64,000 bases of DNA from Cycas panzhihuaensis (taxonomy: Eukaryota > Cycadophyta), in the NCBI GenBank assembly GCA_023213395.1, contig CM041465.1, positions 90,651,741-90,715,740 on the forward strand, read 5' to 3'. The notes below the pieces were generated by a model, which saw only the letters and a program-made list of their open reading frames with translations, searched no databases and had not been told where the DNA came from. A program made the translations under genes and the position numbers. Below are positions 1 to 11,496 of this stretch, in pieces. Positions within the stretch are counted from its first letter, which is position 1, and every line of letters begins with the position of its first letter.

Positions 1-1100
1 AAGATGGCTCTTTTTAACTTTGTGTTGATTATAGAGAATTCAACAAATTGACTATTAAGAATAAGTTCCCCACTACCCAAATCGATGATATGTTATATGA
101 AATCCATCAATCTATAATCTTTTCTAATTTAGACTTGTAATCCAAATATCACTAAATACCAATAGCCCCTGAGGATAGGCATAAAATTACTTTTTGAACC
201 TATCATAGCCACTTTGAATTTTAGGTCATGTTATTTGGCCTATGTAATGCTCCAACCATCTTTTAAGCCCTAATAAATAATTTTTTGTACTTTACCTTTA
301 AAAGTTTATTATTGTCTTCATTGGTGACATATTAATTTATAGTACTAACATACCCCTATATATCTAACATCTAGAAATTACCCTTTAGGTCCAGGCTCAA
401 AATCAATTATACGCAAAGATGTCAAAGTGTGAATTCGAAAAAACTAAATTACAGTACTTAGGTCATATCATTTCTACAACTAGAGTATAAGTTAACCCTA
501 ATAAAATATTAGTTATCATCTAGTAGCCCATCCCAAAGAACGTTAGCCAATTATGGGCCTTCCTCAACCTGACTAGGTTTTATCATTACGTTGTTAAAAA
601 CTATATATCCATAGCTACCCCCATTGATGAACTCACTCTATAAGGACTCTTTTTAGCGGTCACTAAGTGCCAAGGATGCCTTCAACCTTTTGAAAATATT
701 CATGGCAACCACATCCATCCTCTCCATTCCCAACTTTTCCTAAGTATTACAATTAGAATGTGATTCATTTAGTATGGGCTAAGGGTTATCTTCAGCTAGA
801 ATTTTCATCTCATTGTACTTAAAATTCAAAATCTTAAAGAGCATGAGTGTCAACTATCCACTTACTAAAAGGAAATGAGAGTCATCTTGCATGTAGTCAA
901 CAAGTGGCACCAATATCTACTTGACTCTAAGTTTATCATTTGACAAACCATCATAGTCTCCATCACTTCCTAGGCTAACTAGTTTTATCTAAAGAACAAG
1001 TTGAATGGGTTGATTAATTATAGGTCTTTGGCTTTACCATCTCATATAAAAAGGGCAAGGAAAATATTATTGTGGATACTCTTTCTCATATTCCAACTGA
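1..1100 (+). pseudogene. Ty3/gypsy RT and RNase H remnant
   Basis: Decayed reverse transcriptase and RNase H of a gypsy polyprotein; the 5' part lies outside the window. Readable pieces in order: a segment like the family's VDYRxLN and IKNKFPLP motif (about 30-80), the HFEF..MLFGLCNAP palm motif (about 205-260), FIGDILIYS at about 318-345 where the family has the catalytic FxDDILIYS (one Asp is now Gly), then CEFEK..LQYLGHIIS (430-475). RNase H closes with IIVDTLSHIP near 1070-1100, matching the family's VVADALSRRP. Stops and frame changes interrupt it, many at former Gln or Trp codons. It is followed directly by integrase, the normal gypsy order. Identity is clear; it cannot make an enzyme. 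Confidence 0.85.
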
Positions 1101-2548
1101 ACATATTATTTAAACCATCTTTATACCCTAATCTTCCATGATCTATGACTTAGTTAAAGCCAATAAAGCCCAACCTAAATTTTTTGCTTAGGCTAATAAG
1201 GTCTAAAACCATAATGATTAGGGCTTACACAGTAACTGCCTCCTTTATCAAAATGGAATCTTCATACACCACACTTTCCCATTTATTACCTACATCCTAT
1301 TTAAGTATCACAACATCCCCCTTCAACGACACTTGGGATTTGATAAAACCTATTATTGAATTTAATCAAATTTCTACTAGCCCCAAATGAAGCATGTCAT
1401 TCTCATATATGTATATGAATATGATACATGCCAATATAATAAGGTGGACACTAAGGCCTAACCTAGCCTATTTCAACCCCTAAAGATCCCTAAGGGTAAG
1501 TGGTGATACATTGCCATGAACTTCATCATAGAGATCCTATTATTAGCTAAGTATGACTCTATTTGGGTCATCATGTATTACATAACTAAATATGCCTATT
1601 TCCTCTCTATCTACACTATTCACAAAGCCTATCATTTGAATGAACTCTACATCTAATTCATCTTTCACCTCTATAACTTCCCATAAACCATTAACAAAGT
1701 TCCTAAATTTATTAGTACATTTTAGTAAGAACTCCTTTACACATTAGGAACATCCCTCCATATAAGCTCCTCTTATCATCTATAAATAGATGGACAATCT
1801 AAAATTCTTAATAAAACCTTGAAAATATACCTATGCTACTTTACCTTAGAATACCAATGTTAATGGACCTCTTGGTTAGCCTTAGTTAAGTACTAGTATA
1901 TTTCTTCCTATCACTCTATAATTAGTATGACTCCATTTATAACTCTCTATTGTTATCCCCCACCATCCCACCAATGGCCACTAATATCCATACTATTAAG
2001 GTATAGCAAATACTACATGATATAGAAAAAATCCTCCATACCCTTAAATAAAACCTAGCCTCTACATAAAATCAAATCAAGCAGCTAATGAACCACTACT
2101 ACTCTGATGGATCATTTGAAGTTGGTGACTTAGTTTTCCTTTGACTCTAGACTTACAAGCAATAGTCTCTTCATCATCATAAATTCCATAAATTAAGTCC
2201 CTAATATTATGGCCCCTATAAAATCATTCAACGAATTGATGCAGTTGCCTATGCCTTTGCCCTTCCCCCTGAACCTAAGATCCATAACATATTTTATGTA
2301 TCTTGCCTAAAAAAATACTTTAAAAAGTCTACCACCCCCTAAATAACCCTTCCTACCCTCTAAGAAGAAGATATCCTCATAGTTCCCCCCATGTGTATTC
2401 TAAATACTTGCCAATGTCATTTTTAGAATAAAACTATTTTTGAGCACCTATTATAGTGGGTTGATTGTGCACTTAAGGAAACCACATAGGAATCATAAGA
2501 CTTTATCAAGTAACATCTACATCTTTATCTCTTTAAGGACTCAACATT
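1101..2548 (+). pseudogene. Ty3/gypsy integrase with C-terminal chromodomain, remnant
   Basis: Continues the polyprotein above. At about 1485-1640 the reading IPKGKW.YIAMNFI..., then YDSIWVIM matches the start of the gypsy integrase catalytic core. At 2280-2320 IHNIFYVSCLKKYF matches the HPVFHVSxLKKY segment before the chromodomain. The 2390-2540 stretch keeps the outline of a chromodomain (ILNT..., HLL.W, ETT.ES, DFIK). By family knowledge this domain guides insertion toward marked chromatin, and it places the element among chromoviruses. It ends just before a polypurine tract and LTR. Gypsy H (55641-59220) has the same order and an LTR with a similar start, so the two are probably one family. 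Confidence 0.82.
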
Positions 2549-2561
2549 TTAGAGGGGGACT
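2549..2561 (+). other. polypurine tract of the first gypsy element
   Basis: A purine run with GAGGGGGA lies against the LTR start TGTTACATAA. In LTR elements this tract primes second-strand synthesis, and its place after the chromodomain fixes the 3' LTR boundary. Confidence 0.75.
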
Positions 2562-2950
2562 TGTTACATAACCTTCTAAGATGAATAATATATAAGCATA
2601 TAACTACACAGTTAAGGTGGTGTAGGTTAATTATATTTATCGATAGGTGTGTATGGGTCATATACCATCACCAATGGGATTAAAGCCTACACATCCCTCT
2701 AATAGGATGTTAGGAAATAATAGCCACTTCTATATATTTAAGGCCATACCTTTGTAGAAAAAGAACTTATGTGATAATCTCTTCTTATAAGATTGTACTC
2801 ACATACGTCTTCTCTTCAGTGTCCATTAAGCTCTCTTGCACCTAGAATATAATTTGAGCTATTACATTAATAAAAGATCTATTTGTGCTCTCTTGTTGTT
2901 TATTTAGAGTAATTATTATAGGTTCAATTATAATAACTACACCTATCACA
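2562..2950 (+). repeat. 3' LTR of gypsy element (plus)
   Basis: Starts TGTTACATAACC directly after the polypurine tract. It holds a TATA-like TATATATTTAAG near 2732 and AATAAAAGA near 2868, the expected promoter and polyadenylation layout. The right edge at ...CTATCACA is the best TG...CA end I can see. No partner LTR is in the window to confirm it. Confidence 0.6.
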
Positions 2951-2996
2951 AGTATGTGATGGATATTACCATAGTTTAATGTCTTTAACATGTTAA

Positions 2997-3063
2997 TTTT
3001 TAGAGCTATAGTTTACCCTCATTGTGGAGTGTTTAGTTAGTTTATACTCACCATAGAGTAATG
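2997..3063. repeat. diverged repeat, copy 1
   Basis: TTTTAGAGCTATAGTTT, then a CTCATTGTGGAG motif and GTTTATACTCACCATAGAGTAATG. The same parts in the same order recur at 4758-4890. Purpose unknown; possibly LTR remnants. Confidence 0.4.
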
Positions 3064-4757
3064 CCCCCAGCTCATGGGGATGATGTTATAAATGATGGTG
3101 CTCTAAGATATAGGATACTAAAGAGTTAGCTTTAATATTTTTACTATGTAAGATATGTTAGATAGTAACTAATAAAAAGTAAGCTAACAATAACAAAGCT
3201 TGAACATGAAAGGAGTACAATTGAGAAAGATAAATGTGGTAGGCATCAATAAGTTGAAGGACTACAACTTAAGAATAAAAACAAATATGAATAAGACCAT
3301 CATAAAATTCTAGGACATCAGTTAGGGCTCCCATGATTATAATATATTTGGCTTAGGAACATGCCAACAGAGGTTAAGACATTACCTAATTAGTTATGAA
3401 CTACCCATGTAATGATAGATGGTATTGGATTACCTTGATTGCCCCCATTGGTATGTATGCTTAATGTCATGGTAAGAGAGGATTAAACTTAGAGATAAAA
3501 TGATAGATATAGGGATAGTGTGGGAATTAATATATGAGGAAGTGGTTTCCATACAAGAAACTTAGTTTTAATTATAAGATGAGAAGGAAATAAGATAATG
3601 ATTATTTTTTCTCATTATGAGAGTATCACCATAAGCACACATGAAGGTAAAGGGGTAGAAAATATAAAATAGGTTTCAATCACAATTGAGACTATGGTGG
3701 GCCTAAGCAACTAGATTCATAGGTCCTAAATAATAGACCCCAATGAACTTGAATTATACTAATACAAGTGCAGACAAAGTTGTCACCCTATTAGCTCAAG
3801 ATAATAATAGTGTACAAAGTATAAAGGGACTACTTTCTTGACTTCTTTTTTATTTTTTATTTTTTTCTTTTTTTTAATTTGGTTTTTTACTATTATATAT
3901 ATCATTCTATACAATGGTTTAGATGAGGGTCATGGTGAACTAATCATCACTGAACCTACTTTTTAGAAGATAGTCATTCATCACTTCAACTACAATTGTT
4001 ACATGACTTTCACCAAGATATAATAAAGATAGGGAGAGTAGACAATCTTAGGTGATTAATGATTGACTTAACAATGAAGCATCAGTTCTTCTTTAACTAC
4101 AACTAAGATAGCCTTTTCAATGAAGCCAAAAAAATAAGAATATAAACTAAAATACTCAAAGGTTAAACCATGGGAGATAAAAAGATCTCTAGATCAAAGT
4201 GTCTTTAACTATGAGGGGATAGCAATAGAATGAGCAACAAACTTTAGGAGAAGAGTGAAAATATACTAAGAACCATAGTAAACAAAAGGTCAAATAAGCA
4301 TAGGTAAAAGGTCCACAAATATATGGACACTTGTAAGATCATAAGAGAGAAAAGTAAGTCAAGATCTAAAACTCATAGGTGAGAGTCTAAAAAGGAATAG
4401 GGCATCTCATGTAATAAAGGAAGTTGAATAGCTAGGGTTATACCGAACTACTACTTTTATAATCAGAGTCAGGGGCCCCCTCTTCCCTCCTAAGTGTGGA
4501 ACTTGAGAGGGAAGAGTAACACTACTTTAGTTAAAGCAAGTGAAGTGAAAGTGTGTGCCTAGCAAATAATGTCTATGTCTAGTAATGTGACAATTGCTTT
4601 ACATAATTATTAGGAGTAATTCACATGTGAGAAACCATTAAGCTTGATTAGAGAGTCAAGACAAAGAAGGAGAAAAGCTATATATGTATCAAAGTAATAC
4701 TCGCAAAGAAAGAGAAAGAAGGACCGACTATAGTTTAGGCTTATTAGATGGTATGGC

Positions 4758-4890
4758 TTTTAGAGCTATAGTTTTATCTTCATTGTAGAGGGATGTTTAT
4801 ATTGTAGGATTGGGAAGATGACTATCATAGCTTAGACTCTCTATTAGGTGGAATTTTGGAGTCATAATTTATACTCATTATGGAGTTATG
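4758..4890. repeat. diverged repeat, copy 2
   Basis: TTTTAGAGCTATAGTTT, then TTCATTGTAGAGGGATG and, after about 70 extra bases, AATTTATACTCATTATGGAG. It looks like the 2997-3063 copy with an insertion, or that copy has a deletion. Confidence 0.4.
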
Positions 4891-4999
4891 TCCATTATTA
4901 ACCCAATAATCATGGCATTATTACCCGAATAAACATGGAATTCCCTTCCTCGAAGTGAGGAGGGTTGGGGCTTTAAAAAGGTAAAGGATTATATAAAGA

Positions 5000-6430
5000 T
5001 TAATCTAAGCTAGGTAAAGGTGAATTAGGATGTAAATACTTACCAAAACCAAGCTTGTGATTATTATGAGGGAGATTGGGCAAGGCTCTAACTAAGTGTT
5101 TTATGATTACCTTATTATTCTCAAAATGATTGAGATGAGAGAGGTCTCTAAGGATAAAGCCTTTAAGTTGAGGTTGAGCATGACAAGGCAAGGCAAAAGA
5201 AATTATCCTTATAGGATGCACATCATCCTATTTCAAGAAGATGTCTATTATCATGGGAATATATGAAAATGGACCAAGTTACTCAGGGAATTCTTAATCT
5301 AACTACGTAATCTAATGAAAACTAGATTTATCAATTAAGGGATGATTTATAGGAGGGGATACATGAATGAGAAATAGTATAGTATCCTCTTGAATGATCT
5401 CTTTCATTGGGAGAGAGATTATCATAATTATGTTAATCTCTTTAATCTTTCCACTACATGTTAGACTCAATCTAAGTAAGGTACATAAAGAGAATATTTC
5501 ACCTTTTGGAGGTGAGAGGTTGAGATGCCTATGCATAAGGAGTTTCTTATCATGTTGATTGAACCAAGTAGTTTGGAAAGGAGACTCATGATAAATTACA
5601 TTACTAGGCAAAGGAGTAAGGGCCCAAGATAAAGGTGCTCAATAGGAAGGACTAGTGATAAGCATAGTAATGATTGAGATGTTATTCAAAGATGTAAACA
5701 AAGGACACACATGAAATCTAGCTTACTAGAGGATGAGCCTGAGAAAGTGGTTTCTTGATATAAGTGGGGACTATTTTATAATATGTCAATATCATCATTT
5801 ACCTAATGTGATACTAAAAGGGCATGATAACTAAGTTCTTATTTGATTTGAATATGATTGGATAGATAATTCATAAAGTGGAGAGGTAAAGTCTCTTTTA
5901 AAGGAGTAGGAATAAAGAAAGGCTCTAAAGTGTTTTGAAATGTTTCCATACCAGAATAACATGACAAAGAGCTTCCCCCTGAGAGAATAATACCAATCAT
6001 GTTAATGCCTTTAACTTCTTATTCATATATGAAAAGAGTCTGAGTAGTAAAGTATTATCCAAATCCTAAAAATTGAAAGAAATATTTAGAGGAGTTAGAG
6101 GAGTCCCATATCTCTAAGATAGTTTTCACTAATGGAAGAGATTGCTTAATGGGTTTAGGTTTTCACTTGATCACCTTTAACTCTCCCTCATGAATGAACT
6201 TAAGCTCACCAAAGTGTAAGGAATAAATAGCAAATATTTTATTGATATAAGGTCTTCCTAAGAGAATATTATATTCTAAGTTTAGGTTTATGATGGTAAG
6301 GTCAACCAAAAATGTATTTCCTTCTAAGATAAGAGAGAGAGTGACTTGCCCTAGTAGTACCTTTTAGTTCTTATTATACCCTTGATATCTCCACTCACAA
6401 GGTTTATAAACAGTAATTTCTAGATCTTCT
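5000..6430 (-). pseudogene. Tat-like gypsy protease region and following linker, remnant
   Basis: On the minus strand at about 6330-6200 the reading LTIINLNLEYNILLGRPYINK, broken by few stops, matches the segment after the retropepsin active site in Tat/Ogre-type gypsy elements (family form LLGRPWIH), followed by HFGELKFIHEGE. Downstream, 6190-5000, stays partly open (99 codons at 5611-5312, 73 codons at 5221-5000) but shows no motif I can name; in the family this is the linker before RT. No RT or integrase follows to the left, so the element is 3'-truncated or decayed beyond recognition. The protease assignment is fair; the linker is inference. Confidence 0.6.
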
Positions 6431-9160
6431 ACAAAATGAAGAGGGATCACAAATGAATCTTCATTAATAATAACATGATAAATATCGATGTCTTCTTTAC
6501 ATATCTAAATATAGAATGGGGGAATATCATTAGGGTTTCATTTTATTTTACTAGGTAGAATAAAGGGATCAAATGAGAAAGTAAGGCTTATTAGGGAGTT
6601 AGGGATAGAAACCATTAAGGCATTAAGCAAGAGTTGGCATTACTCTGAACAACTCCTCAATAGGTCCATGATTGAAATCTAACTAGGAATGGACTTCAAC
6701 TCATTGACTAAGGAGAAAGATTCATCCTTTTAAGTAGAAGGAATGGATCTAAAATAAATAGGTTGAGGTGGGATGAGAGATAAAGAATCAATATTTTTTA
6801 TTAGAAAATCTTCAGATAATTTGGACGTGCTTAGATTCTTTATTACCTCAACCATATTGATTGTTCTTTTAGCCTCACCACCTTTGGGAGGCATCTAATT
6901 TTGGTTATTAATTCACTTACCACCTCCCTTTAGTGAGGTAGTATACTTCATATTTGGATCAAGGCTACACTTTCATTATCACTTGTATCATCCTATTTCA
7001 TTTTCCCTTTAATTTTATCCTTTGTATTCTTTGTATCATGTTTAGGCAAGGGGTCTTTTTAGATTAATTATTCTTGATTTGGCTTAAATATAGGGTTATT
7101 GGCAGTTTGAGTCTTACAACCTATGGCCTAAACTACCTAATATTTATCCTTATCATGTGTATTAGTTTGGTTATAAGAGAACTAAGAGGTTTTCTTTATC
7201 AAAGGAGGAGGAGGATCTTGGCATTTCTTTCCATTAGTATAGTGGATCATTATGGTTTCTTACTTCTATTCAGAAGTAGAAGGATTATCAACACACAACT
7301 TGTTATTGATGGTGTGTTTAAGAGCCCTAATAGAAGATGTGAGATGATCGTATGTATGGTCACCCTGACTAGGTTTAGGCCCTTGAGTTGATTCCATTGT
7401 TGGCATGTGCTTACCTATCTTCTTAATTCTTACTTGGATCTCAAAAGCTTCAAGAGACAAGCATTTATCTATGCTTTTCTCATAGGTTTATGGACCAAGC
7501 TTAAGGACTTCTAGATGAATGTGAGGTCTCAATACATTAGTAAAAACATCAAAAAGTAGGCCTAAATCACGGTGAGAGTGACAAGCATAAAATAGGTCTT
7601 GGAATTATCTAATGAAATCATGAGATGATTCTTCATTATTTTGCCTAATAGATAGTAAGGGCTTAATGCAAGTTTCCAATGGTCTAACAACAATAAAGTA
7701 GTTGATAAAGGCATCAACTAGTTGTTAGAATATAAATATTAAATTAGATAAGAGATGAAAAAACCACTTCAAGGCATTGAATTAAAGCAATATAGGGAAT
7801 AATCTCATCATGACATAATCATAAGAGAGGAAATTGGCACATGCAAGTATAAAAGCTTACATGTACCCAATAAGATCTTGTGAATAGTCCCCTTAAAACT
7901 TGGGCAATTCAAAAAGAAAAAGAGGCATAAATGAGAGGAGGACCTCTAGTGAAAAGGGGGGTCTCATGTAGTCAATAAATGGTCTCCTAAACCTCGATGT
8001 AGAAGAGTGTTAAGGAGGAGACTATTGATAAGACATGGAAGATCCATGTGCAGGTTGGGGTGGATAAGAAGGTGGGGGATAAGAAGGAGTGAACCATATA
8101 GTAGTGTTGATATGGGTTCTTATCTAAGGGATATGGTATTGTTAGGGTGTAAGGGCATATTCGAGAGGAGGGACTATCTATTATGGATAGGGTTAATGAG
8201 AGTGGTTAGGTTTAGGACCATTGGATGGTGTAAGCCCTTTTATAGGTCTCAGAATCTATTGTTGTTGTGTGTGTTAATTAAAAGGAATATGGGCATGAGG
8301 GCCCTCTAATATGGCTTATGCATTAGCATAAGTATCATACATAGGATATAGAGGCATAAAAGGTGTAGCCCCTTTATGCAATAAGAAAGGAGGTGATCTC
8401 ATATTATGTGTCATGTTTTGAAGGGGTAGGGGATGAGGATTCCTTTAGATAGGATAAGATACACCACAAGAAGGGATGGGTCCACTATCCAGTGGAAACT
8501 ATGAAGTGGTATGAGGTGATCAGGATGTCCCTGATGCTGGACAAAGGGAAAATGTGAAGACAACAGCATAGTGTAGGAATAATGATGAAAAGGATCTTGA
8601 TATCCTAGGATGGGGATGGGAGAATGAATCCTAATGAGCACAAGCTTTGAAAATGGTTGGACAACATGATCAACATGAATACTTCTTGAGTAGTAGAGGA
8701 GACTGCCAATGCTGGATTCCTGAAGTAAATCTAAGGGTGTTTAGAATATCCTTTCTTAATGGGGACTTCATACAAGTCAGTTGAGCCCTTAAGAGGGTAG
8801 ACATATTTCTCGCATCTTTCGTACTTAGGATAGTATTCATAATAGGGATAGCCTTCATGGGCCTCATGTTTTGGATGGTAATTATACTTAGAGTCCTAAG
8901 GAAAGGGGTCTTATAGCATCCTTGATCTCTTAAGCTGAGTATGGTGAGGAGTTATCTCCATTAAAATGGAGACATAAAGCTTGGAAATGGAATCTCAAGG
9001 AAGGGATAAGAAACCTATATTAGAATAAAGGTATTTATCTAGTTAAAGGAGCAATGAAATAGGGGAAAATCTAATTATATGAAAGTATCTCATAAAAGGT
9101 CATAAGTATATATAAAAGATTAGGTTTAGAATGTACAACTAGGAAGCTTTAGCAACTCCC
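6431..9160 (-). pseudogene. Tat-like gypsy gag remnant
   Basis: Minus-strand coding remains upstream of the protease. Around 7690-7460 the reading VVRPLETCIKPLLSIRQ..., then HDFIR.FQDL and CLSLEAFEI fits the conserved capsid part of plant gypsy gag (family form with xxFIxRFR). Further upstream (8870-8400) the translation is rich in Pro, Tyr, His and Ser, like the low-complexity N-terminal half of Tat gag; it includes 76- and 65-codon open stretches in different frames, so frameshifts are present. The 105- and 100-codon plus-strand frames at 7074 and 8007 oppose this gag and are shadows. Function in the live family: capsid protein. Confidence 0.6.
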
Positions 9161-10302
9161 TAGTATGGTCACCAGAAATGGTGTCATGACTTTGATCTAA
9201 TGGCCTAAAGCAAGTCTATGAGAAAATAAACCTAAAGGTGATGGGTCTTAAGGGGTAACCCTTTCAACCAACCTCTAAGAAAAGATCTTCACTACTTATG
9301 CACTTGATCAAAGGCAAAGGATCTAAACTAGTTTAAGTTTTTAAAGTAATTCACACAAGTATGAGAGAAATAAATCTAGATCTAATCAAATTAAATCAAA
9401 CCAAACCTAAACATAAATCTAGCATGCAATTTTAGTTTGAATAAATACAATAAAGAACAAACATGCAATCAACTAAATCATGGGAGATATGAATGTAATT
9501 TTTCCCCTTCTTTCTTATTTATGTTTCTTAAATAACTTGAAATCAAAAGGAAATAATCATTTACACAAGTGATAAAAGGAACCTACGATCTTCTATTACA
9601 CTTATGTTTATCCTAATGGATACTCTTTCCCTTCATTTTTTTAATCTCTTAGATTTAGTCAATAATAAATGAAAGAATAAGAGAGGCAAGAAATCATGCA
9701 ATTATAAGTTCTTCATTCTAAACCTACTCAACAATTCCTTAGCTATCTATTTTCCTTATATATGTAAGCAAGAAGGAAGAGTCACACAAGAAAGCAACTA
9801 ATCAAGAAAAGAAACACACTATTCCCTTTCTTTTTCTTCTTTTCTTTTTTATGAAAGCTCAAAAACTAAAGAAAAGAGATTACAAGTACTAAGATGAGAG
9901 GTGAATACTTGGTAATAAGGCTAAAGGTCAATGACTGCACTTTCTCCATTTGCTCCTCACTTTCAAATGTTATTTACCAATGAAAGGAAAGATGGCATTG
10001 ATACTATAATAATTTCTTCAAAGAAAAGAGTTTCAAATAAAACCTTTCAAACTCATTAAAATTCTAAGAATAATAATGTAACACAAGAAATTTTTTTAAT
10101 GAAAAAGATAACTAGTTTGAGCCACCTATAACTCTATGGAAGAGAGATGAGATGTTCTCCTTGCACAAAAGATTTACTTCTACTTATCAATAACCTCCCC
10201 ACAAAATCTTAGTTTAATTTATTTTAACCCCTTTTATAAGACCAAACTCATTAAGAGTTCTAAATAGGAATAAGCAAGAGATATGTGAGTGTGATTACCC
10301 AA
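9161..10302. other. leader or LTR of the Tat-like gypsy, noncoding
   Basis: No gene seen. It lies just upstream of the minus-strand gag, where leader and 5' LTR are expected. A short imperfect inverted repeat (GGTCACCAGAAATGGTG) occurs near 9168. The rest is AT-rich with short purine and pyrimidine runs. No second LTR copy was found, so the LTR label is inference. Confidence 0.35.
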
Positions 10303-10307
10303 TAAAG
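10303..10307. other. target-site duplication TAAAG, left copy (copia A)
   Basis: TAAAG directly precedes the A 5' LTR and recurs at 32549-32553 directly after the A 3' LTR, 22 kb away. Five bases is the usual copia duplication length. Confidence 0.75.
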
Positions 10308-10693
10308 TGCTAGATTAATGTTCATATGATGGTGAAATAATGTAAGAACAAATTGATGTGAGAGTCCTTGGGAGTTACTAAAGTCCTAAATGGACTTATA
10401 ACATATGTCATGGGAGTTATTAGGGTCCTAAATGGGGATGTGACAAGTGTCAATTAGATGTAGATTTAGTTATAGAGTATTATTAAACCAAATTATATAT
10501 TAAGATGTACCATATGTGTATTGGGGAATAATTGACAGGTCATTCTAAATGAATGAAAATTTAAAGGCCATAGGTAGACCAATTCTACCTCATACTCTCT
10601 TGTCTTTCTAATGAATTTATATGCCATTATTAAGTGTTTCTTAGTGTATTATTATAGCCTCATTAGTTCCATATTTAATCATTTAATCTCATA
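10308..10693 (+). repeat. 5' LTR of copia A
   Basis: Matches 32182-32548 along its whole length, for example GTCCTAAATGGGGATGTGACAAGTGT and TACTCTCTTGTCTTTCT in pieces. It starts TGCTAGATTAATG where the other copy has TGTTAAATTAATG. A short stretch of about 16 bases after 10329 is missing from the 3' copy. Confidence 0.8.
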
Positions 10694-10695
10694 TT

Positions 10696-10707
10696 TAATA
10701 TCATAGT
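10696..10707 (+). other. degenerate primer-binding site of copia A
   Basis: TAATATCATAGT, two bases after the LTR, matches 8 of 12 positions of TGGTATCAGAGC, the site pairing with initiator Met tRNA; three of the four differences are transitions. Confidence 0.5.
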
Positions 10708-10986
10708 AAGTTCTTTACAAGTTGGTAATTAAAATTTTCACCTATAGTATTAGAATCAATGTGGGTTTGATTAAATTATATCAAGTTTGTTAGATTTCAA
10801 CCTGGAGTTAATGGGTTTGAAGATGCCTCTATTAATCTAGAATATAAAAATGAAAAGTAATTGAAATCAAGTTTGAAATCCACCATTCCAAATATGTTAG
10901 ATAGTTTGACTATTGAGAATGCTAGGTAGAGTGAGTCCTCTATGATTAGTGTTGTAGTCTAGGTCACATCTTCACTTATTGAACAA

Positions 10987-11106
10987 ATGAATTTAAGTAA
11001 TCTTAAGTTACTAGAAATGAGAATAATTATAAAATCTCATGGGTTGAAAGGGTATTCAAAGCTGAAAAAGGTTGATCTTTTATATCTATTAAGAGAAGGA
11101 ATAAAG
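10987..11106 (+). pseudogene. SAP/Rho-N-like motif in copia A interior
   Basis: A 40-codon stretch starting at an ATG reads MNLSNLKLLEMR... and then KSHGLKGYSKLKKVDLLYLL. The GLKGYSKLKK core followed by a Leu-rich helix is the hallmark of SAP or Rho N-terminal (helix-extension-helix) nucleic-acid-binding domains. It lies about 280 bases after the primer site and upstream of the B insertion at 11135. It could be the start of A's gag, an unusual gag-associated domain, or a captured host piece. No stop occurs within the motif, although one lies upstream in frame. The motif resemblance is good; the origin is unknown. Confidence 0.5.
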
Positions 11107-11129
11107 TGTTTTTTCTTTTTTTTTTAATC

Positions 11130-11134
11130 ATGTT
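11130..11134. other. target-site duplication ATGTT, left copy (copia B)
   Basis: ATGTT flanks B on the left and recurs at 19771-19775 on the right. It proves that B jumped into copia A. Confidence 0.85.
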
Positions 11135-11483
11135 TGATGGATTCAGAGGAGCGGAGCAGGGCTTTAGAATGATTGCATTTTGAGAAAACATGTGATTTTT
11201 GATAGTTGGCAGTGTTAAAAAATACCAAGGAGGTATTCCCACCCTTTAAATAAAGTTTTTAGGGAGGCAGCAAGTGCCATCACCCTACCTGCACGTTGGC
11301 TGACATAAAATTCAAAAATATATTAAAAAATAACAACAATAAATGAAAGCACATATCTTAATAAAGTGGTGTCAGCTCTTGGTGGCTATTGGGAGGCTCA
11401 AGGTGCCCTAGGGGCCCTCAAAGGTGGCTTTAAGGAGACTTAGGCACACAGGTTTTTTAATAACATTAGGATTATTCCTAGCG
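11135..11483 (-). repeat. 3' LTR of copia B
   Basis: Left-hand LTR on the plus strand, aligned end to end with 19421-19770. On the element's strand it should start TGTTGGGAAT but reads CGCTAGGAAT, so its terminal T is mutated. Confidence 0.9.
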
Positions 11484-11492
11484 TTCTCCCCC
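11484..11492 (-). other. polypurine tract of copia B
   Basis: On the minus strand GGGGGAGAA lies against the LTR, the normal plus-strand primer of a copia element. Confidence 0.8.
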
Positions 11493-11496
11493 ATAA

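Larger units (their letters stand above)
2951..4990. other. AT-rich DNA without recognisable gene
   Basis: No convincing reading frame on either strand. It has a pyrimidine-rich tract at about 3840-3895 and two diverged copies of a segment containing TTTTAGAGCTATAGTTT (2997 and 4758). Given the minus-strand gypsy to the right, part may be its decayed downstream or LTR region, but I could not pair any LTR. Confidence 0.4.

Noticed and set aside
7074-7391. 105-codon plus-strand frame
   Set aside because: It is antisense to Tat-like gag text readable on the minus strand and has no domain of its own.
10308-10693. Solo LTR
   Set aside because: Primer-site remnant directly after it and the TAAAG duplication shared with 32549 show it is the 5' LTR of copia A split by insertions.
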